This document shows, piece by piece, positions 51,392 through 60,248 of a stretch of DNA of 64,000 nt. Below the pieces are notes generated by a model, which saw only the letters and a list, made by a program, of their open reading frames with translations, was not told the DNA's origin and did no database searches. Source of the DNA: Chryseobacterium balustinum (GTDB lineage: Bacteria; Bacteroidota; Bacteroidia; Flavobacteriales; Weeksellaceae). Where the stretch lies: the NCBI RefSeq assembly GCF_900168205.1, contig NZ_FUZE01000009.1, forward strand, positions 1 through 64,000, read 5' to 3'. The first letter of the stretch is position 1. The number at the start of each line of letters is the position of its first letter. Both the position numbers and the translations under genes were made by a program.

Positions 51392-54172
51392 TTAATGACC
51401 CACGGTTACCAATTCTTTGATAGAAGGAACGAAAGTCGTTAAATCGATACCTTCAACCGCAGCTTTGTATTCGTCGATATTTGGAATTCTACCAATAATC
51501 GCTGACAATACAACAACCGGAGTAGAAGCTAATAAAGATTCACCTTTTTTACGTTCCGAATCTTCCACAACTCTTCCTTGGAAAAGTCTTGTAGAAGTTG
51601 CCAAAACAGTATCTCCTTTTTCAGCTTTCTCCTGGTTACCCATACAAAGGTTACAACCTGGACGCTCAAGATACATCATATTTTCATACTGAGTACGAGC
51701 TTCACCTTTTGGAGCATTATCATTAAATTCAAAACCTGAATATTTTTCTAATAATTCCCAGTCACCTTCAGCTTTTAATTCGTCAATGATATTATAAGTA
51801 GGAGCTGCAACAACCAATGGCGCGTTGAATTCTACTTTACCATTTTTCTGTTCAAGATTTCTCAACATCTGAGAAACGATTTTCAAATCGCCTTTGTGAA
51901 CCATACAAGAACCTACGAAACCAAGGTCAACTTTTTTCTCACCACCGTAGAAAGTAAGGTCTCTGATGGTATCGTGCGTATATCTTTTAGAAACGTCGTC
52001 GTTGTTTACATCCGGGTCAGCAATCATTGGTTCAACAATAATGTCTAAGTCAACAACTACTTCAGCGTAATATTTTGCATTAGCATCTGGAGTCAACGCC
52101 GGTTTATCACCAGTTCTGATTTCCTCGATTCTCTTGTTTGCTTTGTTGATTAGACCTTGAAGAACATGATTATGATTATCCATTCCTTTGTTAATCATAA
52201 TCTGGATTCTGCTTTTCGCAATTTCCAATGATTCGATCAAAGTATCGTCTTCAGAAATACAGATTGAAGCTTTCGCTTTCATTTCTGCAGTCCAGTCTGT
52301 GAATGTAAACGCTTGGTCAGCAGGAAGAGTTCCGATGTGAACTTCGATAATTCTACCTTGGAAAACATTTTCTCCGTCAAATTGCTTCAACATCTGAGCT
52401 TGAGTTGCGTGAACTACATCACGGAAATCCATATGCTCTTTCATATCACCTTTGAAAGTCACTTTTACAGATTCAGGAATCGGCATTGAAGCTTCACCTG
52501 TTGCCAAAGCAAGAGCTACCGTTCCAGAGTCAGCTCCGAAAGCAACACCTTTAGACATTCTTGTGTGAGAGTCACCTCCGATGATGATTGCCCATTCGTC
52601 AACCGTAATATCATTAAGAACTTTGTGAATAACGTCTGTCATTGCATGATACTCACCTTTCGGGTCACGAGCTGTGATTACTCCGAAATCGTTCATGAAT
52701 TTCATTAATTTAGGAATATTAGCCTGCGCTTTTTTATCCCAAACTGAAGCCGTGTGACATCCTGACTGATAAGCTCCGTCTACGATTGGAGAAATCACGG
52801 TTGCAGCCATAGATTCTAATTCCTGAGAAGTCATCAAACCTGTTGTATCCTGAGAACCAACAATGTTTACCTCTACACGAACGTCTGAACCGGCGTGTAA
52901 TAATTTACCATCAGTAACACCCACTGCATTTCTGTTAAAGATTTTTTCAACAGCAGTCAAACCTTGTCCTTCGATAGAAATTTCTTTAGAAGGAGCGAAA
53001 ACTGCAGGAGCCGTAATTCCTAAAGTTTTTGCTGCGAAAGTCTGGATTTTTTTACCAAAAACGATGGCGTAAGAACCACCCGCTTTGATAAATTCTAATT
53101 TTTGAGGAGTAAATGATTTTGAAATATCTTTCAATTCAGTATCTCCGTTGTATAATTTCTTTTCTTTAGTATTGATTGTAAGAACAGTTCCTGTAGCGAT
53201 AGAATATTTTTCTTCCAAAACAATATCACCATTTTCATTACGAACAGGGTTTCCGTTTTCGTCCACTTTTTTCACCCAGTTTTGAAGGTCGATTCCGATA
53301 CCTCCGGTTACGTCAACTGTTGTTAAGAAGATTGGAGAAATACCATTTGTTCCCGCTACAATCGGAGCAATGTTTACGAAAGGTACATAAGGACTTGCTT
53401 GTTTCCCAGTCCAAAGTGCAACGTTGTTTACACCCGACATACGAGAAGACCCAACTCCCATTGTTCCTTTTTCTGCGATAAGCATTACACTTGCATCAGG
53501 ATGTTGAGCTTGAAGCATTTTGATTTCGTCCTGGGCTTCAGGTGTAATCATACATTTACCGTGAAGTTCTCTGTCTGAACGAGAGTGTGCCTGATTTCCC
53601 GGAGACAATAAATCTGTAGAAATATCACCTTCACCAGCGATGAACGTTACTACTTTAATTTCTTCTGCAACTTCAGGAAGTTTAGTGAAAAACTCTGCTT
53701 GTGCATAGCTTTCCAAGATGTCTTTAGCAATTACATTACCAGATTCGAAAGCTTCTTTTAAACGTGCTGTATCAGCATCATATAAGTAAACCTGAGTTTT
53801 AAGAACTTCAGCAGCCGGTTTTGCAGTTGCCTCGTCGTTTCCTAAAGCTAAATCAAGTAAAACCCCAATTGAAGGTCCACCTTTCATATGAGATAGTAAT
53901 TCGAAAGCGTAAACTGGAGTAATTTCTTCAACCACAGATTCGCCAAGAATAATTTCCTTTAAAAACTGAGCCTTTACTCCTGCAGCACTTGTTGTACCCG
54001 GTAAAGTATTATAAATAAAAAATTTAAGAGAATCAGCTCTGTATTCGTTTGCTGTATCTTTAATCTGCTCAATAATTGCGCTTAATAGATCTGCGCCGTC
54101 AATTGGTTTTGGGTGGAGTCCCTGATTTTTTCTTTCTTCGATTTCTTGGATGTAATCCTGATAAATATTCAT
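51392..54172 (-). CDS. acnB: Bifunctional aconitate hydratase 2 / 2-methylisocitrate dehydratase
   Basis: A 926-residue AcnB-type aconitase, somewhat longer than the 865-residue E. coli protein. It opens with the helical HEAT-like domain (about 1-160), then the swivel domain with MGVGSSRMSGVNNVALWTG, then the catalytic core. Cluster Cys are in GCHTASVWDKKAQANIP, GFVGSCMVHKGD and RPGCNLCMGNQEKAEKGD; GGDSHTRMSKGVAFGADSG is also seen. It serves the TCA cycle and, in the family, the 2-methylcitrate cycle. No prp genes are nearby. Confidence 0.95.
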   Translation of the reverse strand: MNIYQDYIQEIEERKNQGLHPKPIDGADLLSAIIEQIKDTANEYRADSLKFFIYNTLPGTTSAAGVKAQFLKEIILGESVVEEITPVYAFELLSHMKGGPSIGVLLDLALGNDEATAKPAAEVLKTQVYLYDADTARLKEAFESGNVIAKDILESYAQAEFFTKLPEVAEEIKVVTFIAGEGDISTDLLSPGNQAHSRSDRELHGKCMITPEAQDEIKMLQAQHPDASVMLIAEKGTMGVGSSRMSGVNNVALWTGKQASPYVPFVNIAPIVAGTNGISPIFLTTVDVTGGIGIDLQNWVKKVDENGNPVRNENGDIVLEEKYSIATGTVLTINTKEKKLYNGDTELKDISKSFTPQKLEFIKAGGSYAIVFGKKIQTFAAKTLGITAPAVFAPSKEISIEGQGLTAVEKIFNRNAVGVTDGKLLHAGSDVRVEVNIVGSQDTTGLMTSQELESMAATVISPIVDGAYQSGCHTASVWDKKAQANIPKLMKFMNDFGVITARDPKGEYHAMTDVIHKVLNDITVDEWAIIIGGDSHTRMSKGVAFGADSGTVALALATGEASMPIPESVKVTFKGDMKEHMDFRDVVHATQAQMLKQFDGENVFQGRIIEVHIGTLPADQAFTFTDWTAEMKAKASICISEDDTLIESLEIAKSRIQIMINKGMDNHNHVLQGLINKANKRIEEIRTGDKPALTPDANAKYYAEVVVDLDIIVEPMIADPDVNNDDVSKRYTHDTIRDLTFYGGEKKVDLGFVGSCMVHKGDLKIVSQMLRNLEQKNGKVEFNAPLVVAAPTYNIIDELKAEGDWELLEKYSGFEFNDNAPKGEARTQYENMMYLERPGCNLCMGNQEKAEKGDTVLATSTRLFQGRVVEDSERKKGESLLASTPVVVLSAIIGRIPNIDEYKAAVEGIDLTTFVPSIKELVTVGH

Positions 54173-54522
54173 AATTCTAGAAGTCTTTTCATTTTTAAAC
54201 GCGTCTTCGGGATTTAATGAAATTCCTAATACGCATCACTTTCAAATAGATTACGATTTATTCGTAAATCTTTCTAAGTTTGTTACCGGAAATTGAAGCT
54301 GTTTATTGAAAATCTTTTCTGAAATAAAAATTTAACAGATTAAGAACTGATGTTTTTTTTAGATTTATCAAAAAAATCTTCAAAATTTAGTTTTCCGTTG
54401 TTAAACACTTGAAAATGTTTTCAAATTTACGAAATTTTACTATTTTGTAAGGTTGAAATTATTTAGATTCTTTATAAATATGAATTTTATATTTTCTATT
54501 TTTGACACAAAATAAACATACA
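54173..54522. other. Divergent AT-rich region between acnB and the WG-repeat gene
   Basis: About 350 nt without a gene. A TAnnTTTG element (54497-54504) serves the plus-strand gene. The acnB promoter must lie here but no convincing element was seen. Confidence 0.6.
54497..54504 (+). promoter_or_regulatory. -7 promoter element of the WG-repeat gene
   Basis: TATTTTTG ends 18 nt before the ATG at 54523. It overlaps an in-frame TTG that could be misread as a start. Confidence 0.5.
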
Positions 54523-55290
54523 ATGATTTTAAGGAAATTGAAGCTGGGTTTTTTGATAACATGTTCTGTTTTTGCTTTTTCGCAATCTAAGCCTTTGAAA
54601 AAAAGTAATTTAAGTAAATCTAAAAATACTGCAAAATCGAATGTTGTTAAAAGTACAGTCGCAAAACTTCCCGTACTTAGTGAGGAAGTGCCATTGTTGA
54701 TTCCTCAAAAAAAGAATGGAAAATCGGGTTTTGTTAATCAAAAAGGGAAATTTGTAATTCAGCCCGAATATGATTTGGTTATGTTTTTTGGTGAAGATTG
54801 CAATCTTTTAAACTCACCCAACGAGAAAGTTAAGAAGTTTGGAAGTGGAGATTTTGCTACGGTAGAAAAGAGCGGAATTGCTTTCAGAATTAATAAATCG
54901 GGAAAAAAAGTTTATCAATATAAAGAGACTGATTTGGGAAGATGTGGGCTGGAATTGAAAAAAGCATTATTTCATGCTTATATTTTAAATGGAAAGTATG
55001 GAGTCATTGAAGATTCGAAGTTTAAAAACCCATCCGACCGCAGTCAGTTTGCAATTTATCCAAGTTATCAGTATCTCTACATTTTGGAAGGTAATGATTT
55101 GGAAAATCCAATGATCGTAGCGACTTATAATGATAAATTTGGAGTGATTGATGTGAATAATAAAATTATTATTCCATTTGAATATTCAGATATAAAAAGA
55201 AATTACAGCTGGAAATTGGGGAAAATGTTTGAAGTCACCAAAGATGATAAAAACTATTATTATATTGATTCTTACAATCGATCTTACTAA
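54523..55290 (+). CDS. Secreted WG-repeat protein
   Basis: A protein of about 255 residues with a signal peptide (ending FAFSQ) and a Ser/Lys-rich linker. WG-type repeats follow: GKSGFVNQKGKFVIQPEYD, NGKYGVIED and NDKFGVIDVNNKIIIPFEYSD. In each, a G-[FV]-[VI] is followed by I-P-x-[EY]-Y. WG repeats make beta-structured surfaces of unknown function, often at the cell surface. I start it at ATG 54523 rather than the in-frame TTG seven codons earlier, because the TTG lies inside the promoter element. Confidence 0.8.
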   Translation: MILRKLKLGFLITCSVFAFSQSKPLKKSNLSKSKNTAKSNVVKSTVAKLPVLSEEVPLLIPQKKNGKSGFVNQKGKFVIQPEYDLVMFFGEDCNLLNSPNEKVKKFGSGDFATVEKSGIAFRINKSGKKVYQYKETDLGRCGLELKKALFHAYILNGKYGVIEDSKFKNPSDRSQFAIYPSYQYLYILEGNDLENPMIVATYNDKFGVIDVNNKIIIPFEYSDIKRNYSWKLGKMFEVTKDDKNYYYIDSYNRSY

Positions 55291-55362
55291 GTTTTATAGT
55301 TAAATTTCAATCATAAGTTCAGAATATTTCAATTCAAATATTTTTAGTAATTTCGCGGCTGA

Positions 55363-55436
55363 AATAAAGGGGTGCTCCAAGCGGGCTGAGATTATACCCA
55401 ATGAACCTGGAACGGGTAATGCTGTTTAGGGAAACA
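55363..55436 (+). promoter_or_regulatory. TPP riboswitch in front of a TonB receptor
   Basis: Shows GGGGTGC (55369-55375), GGCTGAGA (55383-55390), ACCCAATGAACCTGGA and GGGTAATGC with TAGGGAAAC. It is a clear THI-box. Downstream, CCCCTTTTATT (55522-55532) can pair with AATAAAGGGG (about 55363-55372) of the aptamer with one bulge, a possible off/on switch. Confidence 0.93.
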
Positions 55437-55558
55437 TTCATTATAATTGATGAATGATAAATGATAAACTATAAATTAAAATCACTTATCAATCATAATT
55501 TATCGATTATAAATATAGTCGCCCCTTTTATTCCATTAAATTTTTAAAATTTATAAGA

Positions 55559-57691
55559 ATGAAAGGATTGTTTTTTTTAGGACTTACCGCAAGTTCCCTG
55601 AGTTTTGCACAAACTCTAAATAATGATTCTCTGAAAATCAGAGAAATTGAAGCTGTCAACTTTACCAAAAGACTTCCCGTTGCTAAAGAAATCATCAATG
55701 TTCAGAAAGATCTTGACGGAAGAAATCTTGGACAGGATCTTCCTATTCTTTTGAAAAATCAAACATCTATTATTTCCACTTCAGATGCCGGAAACGGAGT
55801 AGGTTACACCGGATTTAGAATTCGTGGAGTTGCCGGGAGAGGAATTAATGTGATGATGAATGGCGTTCCGTTCAACGATTCCGAAAGTCAGGGAACTTTC
55901 TTCGTGAATGTTCCGGACCTTACGAGCTCGGCATCACAAATTGTGATTCAGAGAGGTGTGGGAACATCTAATAATGGAGTTTCTGCCTTTGGAGCAAGTA
56001 TTAATGTGATTTCTAAAGAGCCGGAAGAAAAATTTTATATTAAAACAGATGACAGCTACGGATCATTTAATACTTATAAATATTCAGCTGAGGTAGGTTC
56101 CGGTAAATTCTGGAAAGACCGTCTTTCTGTGATGGGAAGGTATTCATATATTCATTCTGATGGCTATATCGATAGGGCTTTTTCAGATTTAAATTCATAT
56201 AATTTTACTGCCCTATTTGAAGAAGGAAAAACAAAACTTCGCTTGATGGCTTTTGGAGGAAAAGAAAAAACGTATCAAGCCTGGAACGGAATCGACAGAC
56301 AAACCTGGGAAACTTCTCCTAAACTGAACTATTCTGGTCAGTACACAGATCTTTTTACAGGCGAGGAAAAATTTTATGATAACGAAACCGATAATTACAG
56401 ACAAAATCATTATCAGTTTTTATGGGAACAAAACATCAACGAACGCTGGAATCTTGAAACGACTCTTCATTATACTAAAGGAAGAGGGTTTTATGAAAAT
56501 TACGTAAGAGTAAACGAAGAAGATGAGGATGCAACACATTATTCCAATTATAATCTTCCCGTGTTTCAATTGAACGGAACTCAGGTAAATCAAACCGATT
56601 TTATCAGAAAAAAATGGTTGAATAATGATTTTTATGGCTTGGTTTCTACTTTGTATGGGAAATTTGAAAATGTAGATTTAAATTTTGGCGTGGTTGGAAA
56701 TCAATATTACGGAAGACATTATGGAAATGTTACCGGAGTGTATTTTCCCAATATTAATGAGTTTGAATATTACCGAAATCGTTCGGTAAAAACTGAAGTA
56801 GCGGGTTTTGCCAAAGCTTTGATTAAAGTAAATGATTTTGAATTCTTCGGTGATCTTCAGCTTCGAAATATCGATTACGATACAAAAATCTTAATGGAAG
56901 GTGATGGTGAAGGCGCCAATCTTAATAAGAACTGGTTGTTTTTTAATCCAAAAGCGGGAGTTAATTATAAACTAGGAAACGGAAAAGTCTTCTTTTCTTA
57001 TGCGCATGCACAGCGTGAGCCGAATCGTGATGATTTAATATCAAACAATGATGTGAAATCAGAAAAGCTTCATGATTTTGAAGCAGGAATTGAAAAGCAA
57101 TTTGGAAAAGTCGCTTTTACAGCCAATCTTTATTATATGTATTACCTGAATCAGTTGGTTTTAAACGGTCAGATCAGTAATATCGGTGAATTTATCCGGA
57201 CCAATTCCGGTAAAAGTTACCGAAGAGGAATTGAAATTGGAGCTTTGGCAAAACTTTCAAAACAATGGGAGATTTCTGGAAACGTAAGTGTAAGCCAAAA
57301 CAGAAACCTTGATTTCAGAATTAAAAATAAAAAAGAAATTACTGAACTAGGGAACACTGAAATTTCTTTTTCTCCTAATTTAATAGCTAATCTTAGTCTG
57401 AAATTTAATCCGACTAAAAATTTCCAATTGGCATTGATGAATCAGTATGTAGGGAAACAGTATCTGGATAATACAGAAACTCAGAGTTTACAGCTTGATG
57501 ATTATTTACTTACAGATTTTAATGCGCAGTATGACTTTAAAATTGCAAAACATGAAGTTGCTTTAAAGCTTTTGGTGAATAATATTTTTAATCAGAAATA
57601 TGTAAACAACGGGTATGTTTACAATGGTCCGGTTTATTTTTCTCAGGCAGGAACCAATTTTATGTTTGGAATCAGCTGGAAAATTCAATAA
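55559..57691 (+). CDS. TonB-dependent receptor, probable thiamine transporter
   Basis: A 710-residue outer-membrane receptor. It has a signal peptide (ending SFAQ), a plug domain (about 40-150, with GYTGFRIRGVAGRGINVMMNGVPFNDSESQG and SQIVIQRGVGTSNNGVSAFGASINVIS) and a barrel with the usual final strand ending in FMFGISWKIQ. The TPP riboswitch in its leader is the main clue to ligand. TPP-controlled outer-membrane receptors have been predicted as thiamine uptake receptors in Bacteroidota. There is no inner-membrane thiamine permease (PnuT) in the window. A terminator follows. Confidence 0.88.
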   Translation: MKGLFFLGLTASSLSFAQTLNNDSLKIREIEAVNFTKRLPVAKEIINVQKDLDGRNLGQDLPILLKNQTSIISTSDAGNGVGYTGFRIRGVAGRGINVMMNGVPFNDSESQGTFFVNVPDLTSSASQIVIQRGVGTSNNGVSAFGASINVISKEPEEKFYIKTDDSYGSFNTYKYSAEVGSGKFWKDRLSVMGRYSYIHSDGYIDRAFSDLNSYNFTALFEEGKTKLRLMAFGGKEKTYQAWNGIDRQTWETSPKLNYSGQYTDLFTGEEKFYDNETDNYRQNHYQFLWEQNINERWNLETTLHYTKGRGFYENYVRVNEEDEDATHYSNYNLPVFQLNGTQVNQTDFIRKKWLNNDFYGLVSTLYGKFENVDLNFGVVGNQYYGRHYGNVTGVYFPNINEFEYYRNRSVKTEVAGFAKALIKVNDFEFFGDLQLRNIDYDTKILMEGDGEGANLNKNWLFFNPKAGVNYKLGNGKVFFSYAHAQREPNRDDLISNNDVKSEKLHDFEAGIEKQFGKVAFTANLYYMYYLNQLVLNGQISNIGEFIRTNSGKSYRRGIEIGALAKLSKQWEISGNVSVSQNRNLDFRIKNKKEITELGNTEISFSPNLIANLSLKFNPTKNFQLALMNQYVGKQYLDNTETQSLQLDDYLLTDFNAQYDFKIAKHEVALKLLVNNIFNQKYVNNGYVYNGPVYFSQAGTNFMFGISWKIQ

Positions 57692-57750
57692 TTAAAATTC
57701 GACACCATTTCATATCATTATATTTCAAGTTAGTTCAGATTAAATTTTTT

Positions 57751-57775
57751 AAAGACTGTTTCGGCAGTCTTTTTT
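57751..57775 (+). terminator. Intrinsic terminator of the TonB receptor gene
   Basis: AAAGACTG and CAGTCTTT pair over a 6-nt loop and are followed by T residues, 60 nt after the stop. Confidence 0.85.
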
Positions 57776-57847
57776 AGTTTTAATTTTTTGAACTTATTAC
57801 TTGTTATACATTATAAATAAATCTCTCAAAAAGTCACGAAAAAGTCA

Positions 57848-57855
57848 TAAATTTG
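57848..57855 (+). promoter_or_regulatory. -7 promoter element next to the HU-CCDC81 start
   Basis: TAAATTTG (TAnnTTTG) ends 7 nt before the ATG at 57863. Confidence 0.45.
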
Positions 57856-57862
57856 CCACCAA

Positions 57863-58606
57863 ATGAATATTTCAGCTTACATTTTAGACTATTTGAAACA
57901 ATTTGGAACTGTTACTGTTCCAAAGTTTGGTGTATTTTCTCTGGAAAATTCTAAAGCGGTCATCAACTCAGACAACGGAAGTATTCTTCCACCTTCTACA
58001 AAAATTGCGTTCCATTCTGATTATCAGGTTTCAGCTGATGATCTGGTAGGATTTATCAGCAACAAAAAAGCAGTTTCAAAAGAAGCAGTTGAAAATGAAT
58101 TGCAGATTCAGACTGATTTTTGGAAGAAAAAACTTCAGGCAGAGCATACTTTGGAGATCCAGAATCTTGGAACTATTTTTCTTGAAGACGGAGAACTTCA
58201 TTTCAAAGGAAATCGTTTAGAATCTGATCATCCGGATTTTTATGGTTTGGAAGAAATTCGTTTTTCTGATATCAACGAAGGAGATTCTTTCGAGAGCCCT
58301 GTAAACAAAGAGAAAGATTATAAGTTTAATAAATCGATTCTGTGGATTTTCCTTTTTATTATTCCGGTTTTAGGAATATTGTATTTAGGATACACTCAAC
58401 AAGAGTTTCTCTTCGGGAAGAAATCTTTTGATGATGTTTCGGTGCAAACCAAAACAAAGAGAATTGAAAAGAAAATGCCGGTAAAAATAGACTCGGCACA
58501 GATAAAAAGAGCAGATTCTGTAAAAGCTTTTAAAGCGGATTCTCTTAAAAAAGATTCAATAAAACAGGCTGCAAAAACTTGGAAACCAAATTCCAATAAA
58601 AAGTAA
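57863..58606 (+). CDS. HU-CCDC81 domain membrane protein without SPOR domain
   Basis: A 247-residue protein. The N-terminal half fits the two HU-CCDC81-type domains found in Bacteroidota (about 1-60 with YILDYLKQFGTVTVPKFGVFSLE, then 65-130 with LEIQNLGTIFLEDGELHFKGN). A membrane helix (about 155-175) is followed by a Lys/Asp-rich tail (DSVKAFKADSLKKDSIKQ). Many family members end in a peptidoglycan-binding SPOR domain, which is missing here. It may link DNA or a cytoplasmic complex to the envelope; this is speculation. It lies 7 nt before the thioesterase gene. Confidence 0.75.
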   Translation: MNISAYILDYLKQFGTVTVPKFGVFSLENSKAVINSDNGSILPPSTKIAFHSDYQVSADDLVGFISNKKAVSKEAVENELQIQTDFWKKKLQAEHTLEIQNLGTIFLEDGELHFKGNRLESDHPDFYGLEEIRFSDINEGDSFESPVNKEKDYKFNKSILWIFLFIIPVLGILYLGYTQQEFLFGKKSFDDVSVQTKTKRIEKKMPVKIDSAQIKRADSVKAFKADSLKKDSIKQAAKTWKPNSNKK

Positions 58607-58612
58607 ATCAAA

Positions 58613-59140
58613 ATGGCAAAAATAAAAAAAGCGTCAGAATCTCTGACGATAATGACCAATATTGTACTTCCCAATGATACCAACCAACTGAGAAATCTTT
58701 TTGGAGGTGAATTGTTGGCAAGAATGGATCGTTGTGCTTCTATTTCAGCAACAAGACACTGCGAAAGAAGAGTGGTAACAGCTTCTGTAAACCACGTTTC
58801 TTTTGATCATCCAATTCCGGAAGGTGGAATTGTTGTGATGGAATCTAAAGTTTCCCGAGCATTCGGAACTTCTATGGAAATTTATGTAGATGTTTGGTTA
58901 GATGACCCAATTAATCATAAAAAAATTCAGACCAATAAAGGGATTTATACTTTCGTTGCGGTTGATGAATTCAACAGGCCGATTCCAATTCCACAAATGG
59001 AACCCGAAACCGAGCTTGAAGTAGAAAGATTTGATGCAGCGTTAAGAAGAAAAGAATTATCGTTGATTCTTTCGGGAAGAATGAAGCCGACAGATTCTGT
59101 AGAATTGAAGAAGTTATTTGCAGGAGAAATTGAACAATAA
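58613..59140 (+). CDS. Acyl-CoA thioesterase (hotdog fold)
   Basis: A 175-residue protein of the hotdog family. It has MTNIVLPNDTNQLRNLFGGELLARMDRCASISATRHC, in which the NxLGGxLL-like turn and the Asp of MD are typical of the YciA/ACOT group, and VDVWLDDPINHKK. It hydrolyses acyl-CoA esters; chain length is not known. It starts 7 nt after the HU-CCDC81 gene and ends in a terminator. Confidence 0.88.
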   Translation: MAKIKKASESLTIMTNIVLPNDTNQLRNLFGGELLARMDRCASISATRHCERRVVTASVNHVSFDHPIPEGGIVVMESKVSRAFGTSMEIYVDVWLDDPINHKKIQTNKGIYTFVAVDEFNRPIPIPQMEPETELEVERFDAALRRKELSLILSGRMKPTDSVELKKLFAGEIEQ

Positions 59141-59145
59141 TTTAC

Positions 59146-59176
59146 AACGGAAGATTTTTCTTCCGTTTATTTTTAA
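59146..59176 (+). terminator. Intrinsic terminator of the thioesterase operon
   Basis: AACGGAAGA and TCTTCCGTT pair around TTTT and are followed by ATTTTT, a few bases after the stop codon. Confidence 0.85.
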
Positions 59177-59191
59177 ATGTAAGTTACAAAA

Positions 59192-60121
59192 ATGAGAATC
59201 TTATTATTAGATAAAAATCACCCTTTTATTACCGAACAGCTTTTAGCGAAGAACTTTATTTTGGAAGAAGATTTTACGTCTTCGTATGATGAGGTTTGTG
59301 GTAAAATTCAAAATTACGATGGGGTCATTATTCGAAGCAGAATTCCTTTAGATCAAAACTTTTTAGAAAAAGCAACTTATCTGAAATTCATTGCAAGAGT
59401 AGGAGCCGGAATGGAAAATATTGATATTCCTGTTGCTGAAAAACTGGGAATTCAATTGATTAATTCTCCGGAAGGAAACAGAGATTCTGTTGCGGAACAT
59501 GTGGTGGGAATGCTTTTGATTTTAATGAACCGTCTTTTCATTGCATCAAATGAAGTGAAAAAAGGAATTTGGTTGCGTGAAGAAAACCGAGGCGACGAAT
59601 TATTAGGAAAAACAGTTGGTCTTATCGGCTACGGAAATATGGGGAAAGCTACTGCAAAAAGACTTTCGGGTTTTGGATGTAATGTGATTTTTCATGATAT
59701 TCTTTCTGATCTTTCAGACGAATTTGCAACGCAGGTTTCTTTGGAAGAATTAAAAGAAAAAGCAGAAGTTTTAAGCTTGCATATTCCAATGACGGAAGAA
59801 ACTCATTATTTGGTTAACTCAACGTTTATTAAAGAAATGAAAAACGATTTTTATTTCGTCAATACCGCAAGGGGAAAAAATGTTGAAACGAAATATTTAG
59901 TTGAGGCTTTGAAGTCAGGAAAAGTGAAAGGTGCATGTCTTGATGTTTTAGAATACGAAAAAGCTTCTTTTGAAAATTTAGAATCAGAAAATGAAGATTT
60001 GCAATATCTGTTAGATTCAGAAAAAGTAATCGTAACACCACATATTGCAGGCTGGACGCATCAAAGCAAAGAGAAATTAGCACAAGTAATTGTAGATAAA
60101 ATTATTGCATCGTTTTGCTAG
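59192..60121 (+). CDS. D-isomer 2-hydroxyacid dehydrogenase family protein
   Basis: A 309-residue NAD-dependent enzyme. The nucleotide-binding loop is GLIGYGNMGKATAKRL (about 146-161). The catalytic Arg is in VNTARGKNVET, the Glu in the CLDVLEYE segment, and the His in VTPHIAGWTH. It resembles SerA-type phosphoglycerate dehydrogenases without the ACT domain. Possible roles are serine synthesis or reduction of another 2-oxoacid; no serB or serC is near. Confidence 0.88.
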   Translation: MRILLLDKNHPFITEQLLAKNFILEEDFTSSYDEVCGKIQNYDGVIIRSRIPLDQNFLEKATYLKFIARVGAGMENIDIPVAEKLGIQLINSPEGNRDSVAEHVVGMLLILMNRLFIASNEVKKGIWLREENRGDELLGKTVGLIGYGNMGKATAKRLSGFGCNVIFHDILSDLSDEFATQVSLEELKEKAEVLSLHIPMTEETHYLVNSTFIKEMKNDFYFVNTARGKNVETKYLVEALKSGKVKGACLDVLEYEKASFENLESENEDLQYLLDSEKVIVTPHIAGWTHQSKEKLAQVIVDKIIASFC

Positions 60122-60248
60122 TTTAAAAATAAGCGAATTAGATTACTCTTTTAAGGTGTGAAATTTTATGTTAAATAATTCATAATTCATAACAGCCTTT
60201 TCATATTTGTATAGAGTTTTGTTAAATTGCCGTTCATTTTTTGAATCC

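Noticed and set aside
54502..54522. In-frame TTG start of the WG-repeat gene
   Set aside because: TTG overlaps a TAnnTTTG promoter box, so it would lie before the transcription start.
60207..60248. Upstream start of the serine hydrolase
   Set aside because: It adds 14 residues before a good lipoprotein signal; the later ATG at 60249 fits better.
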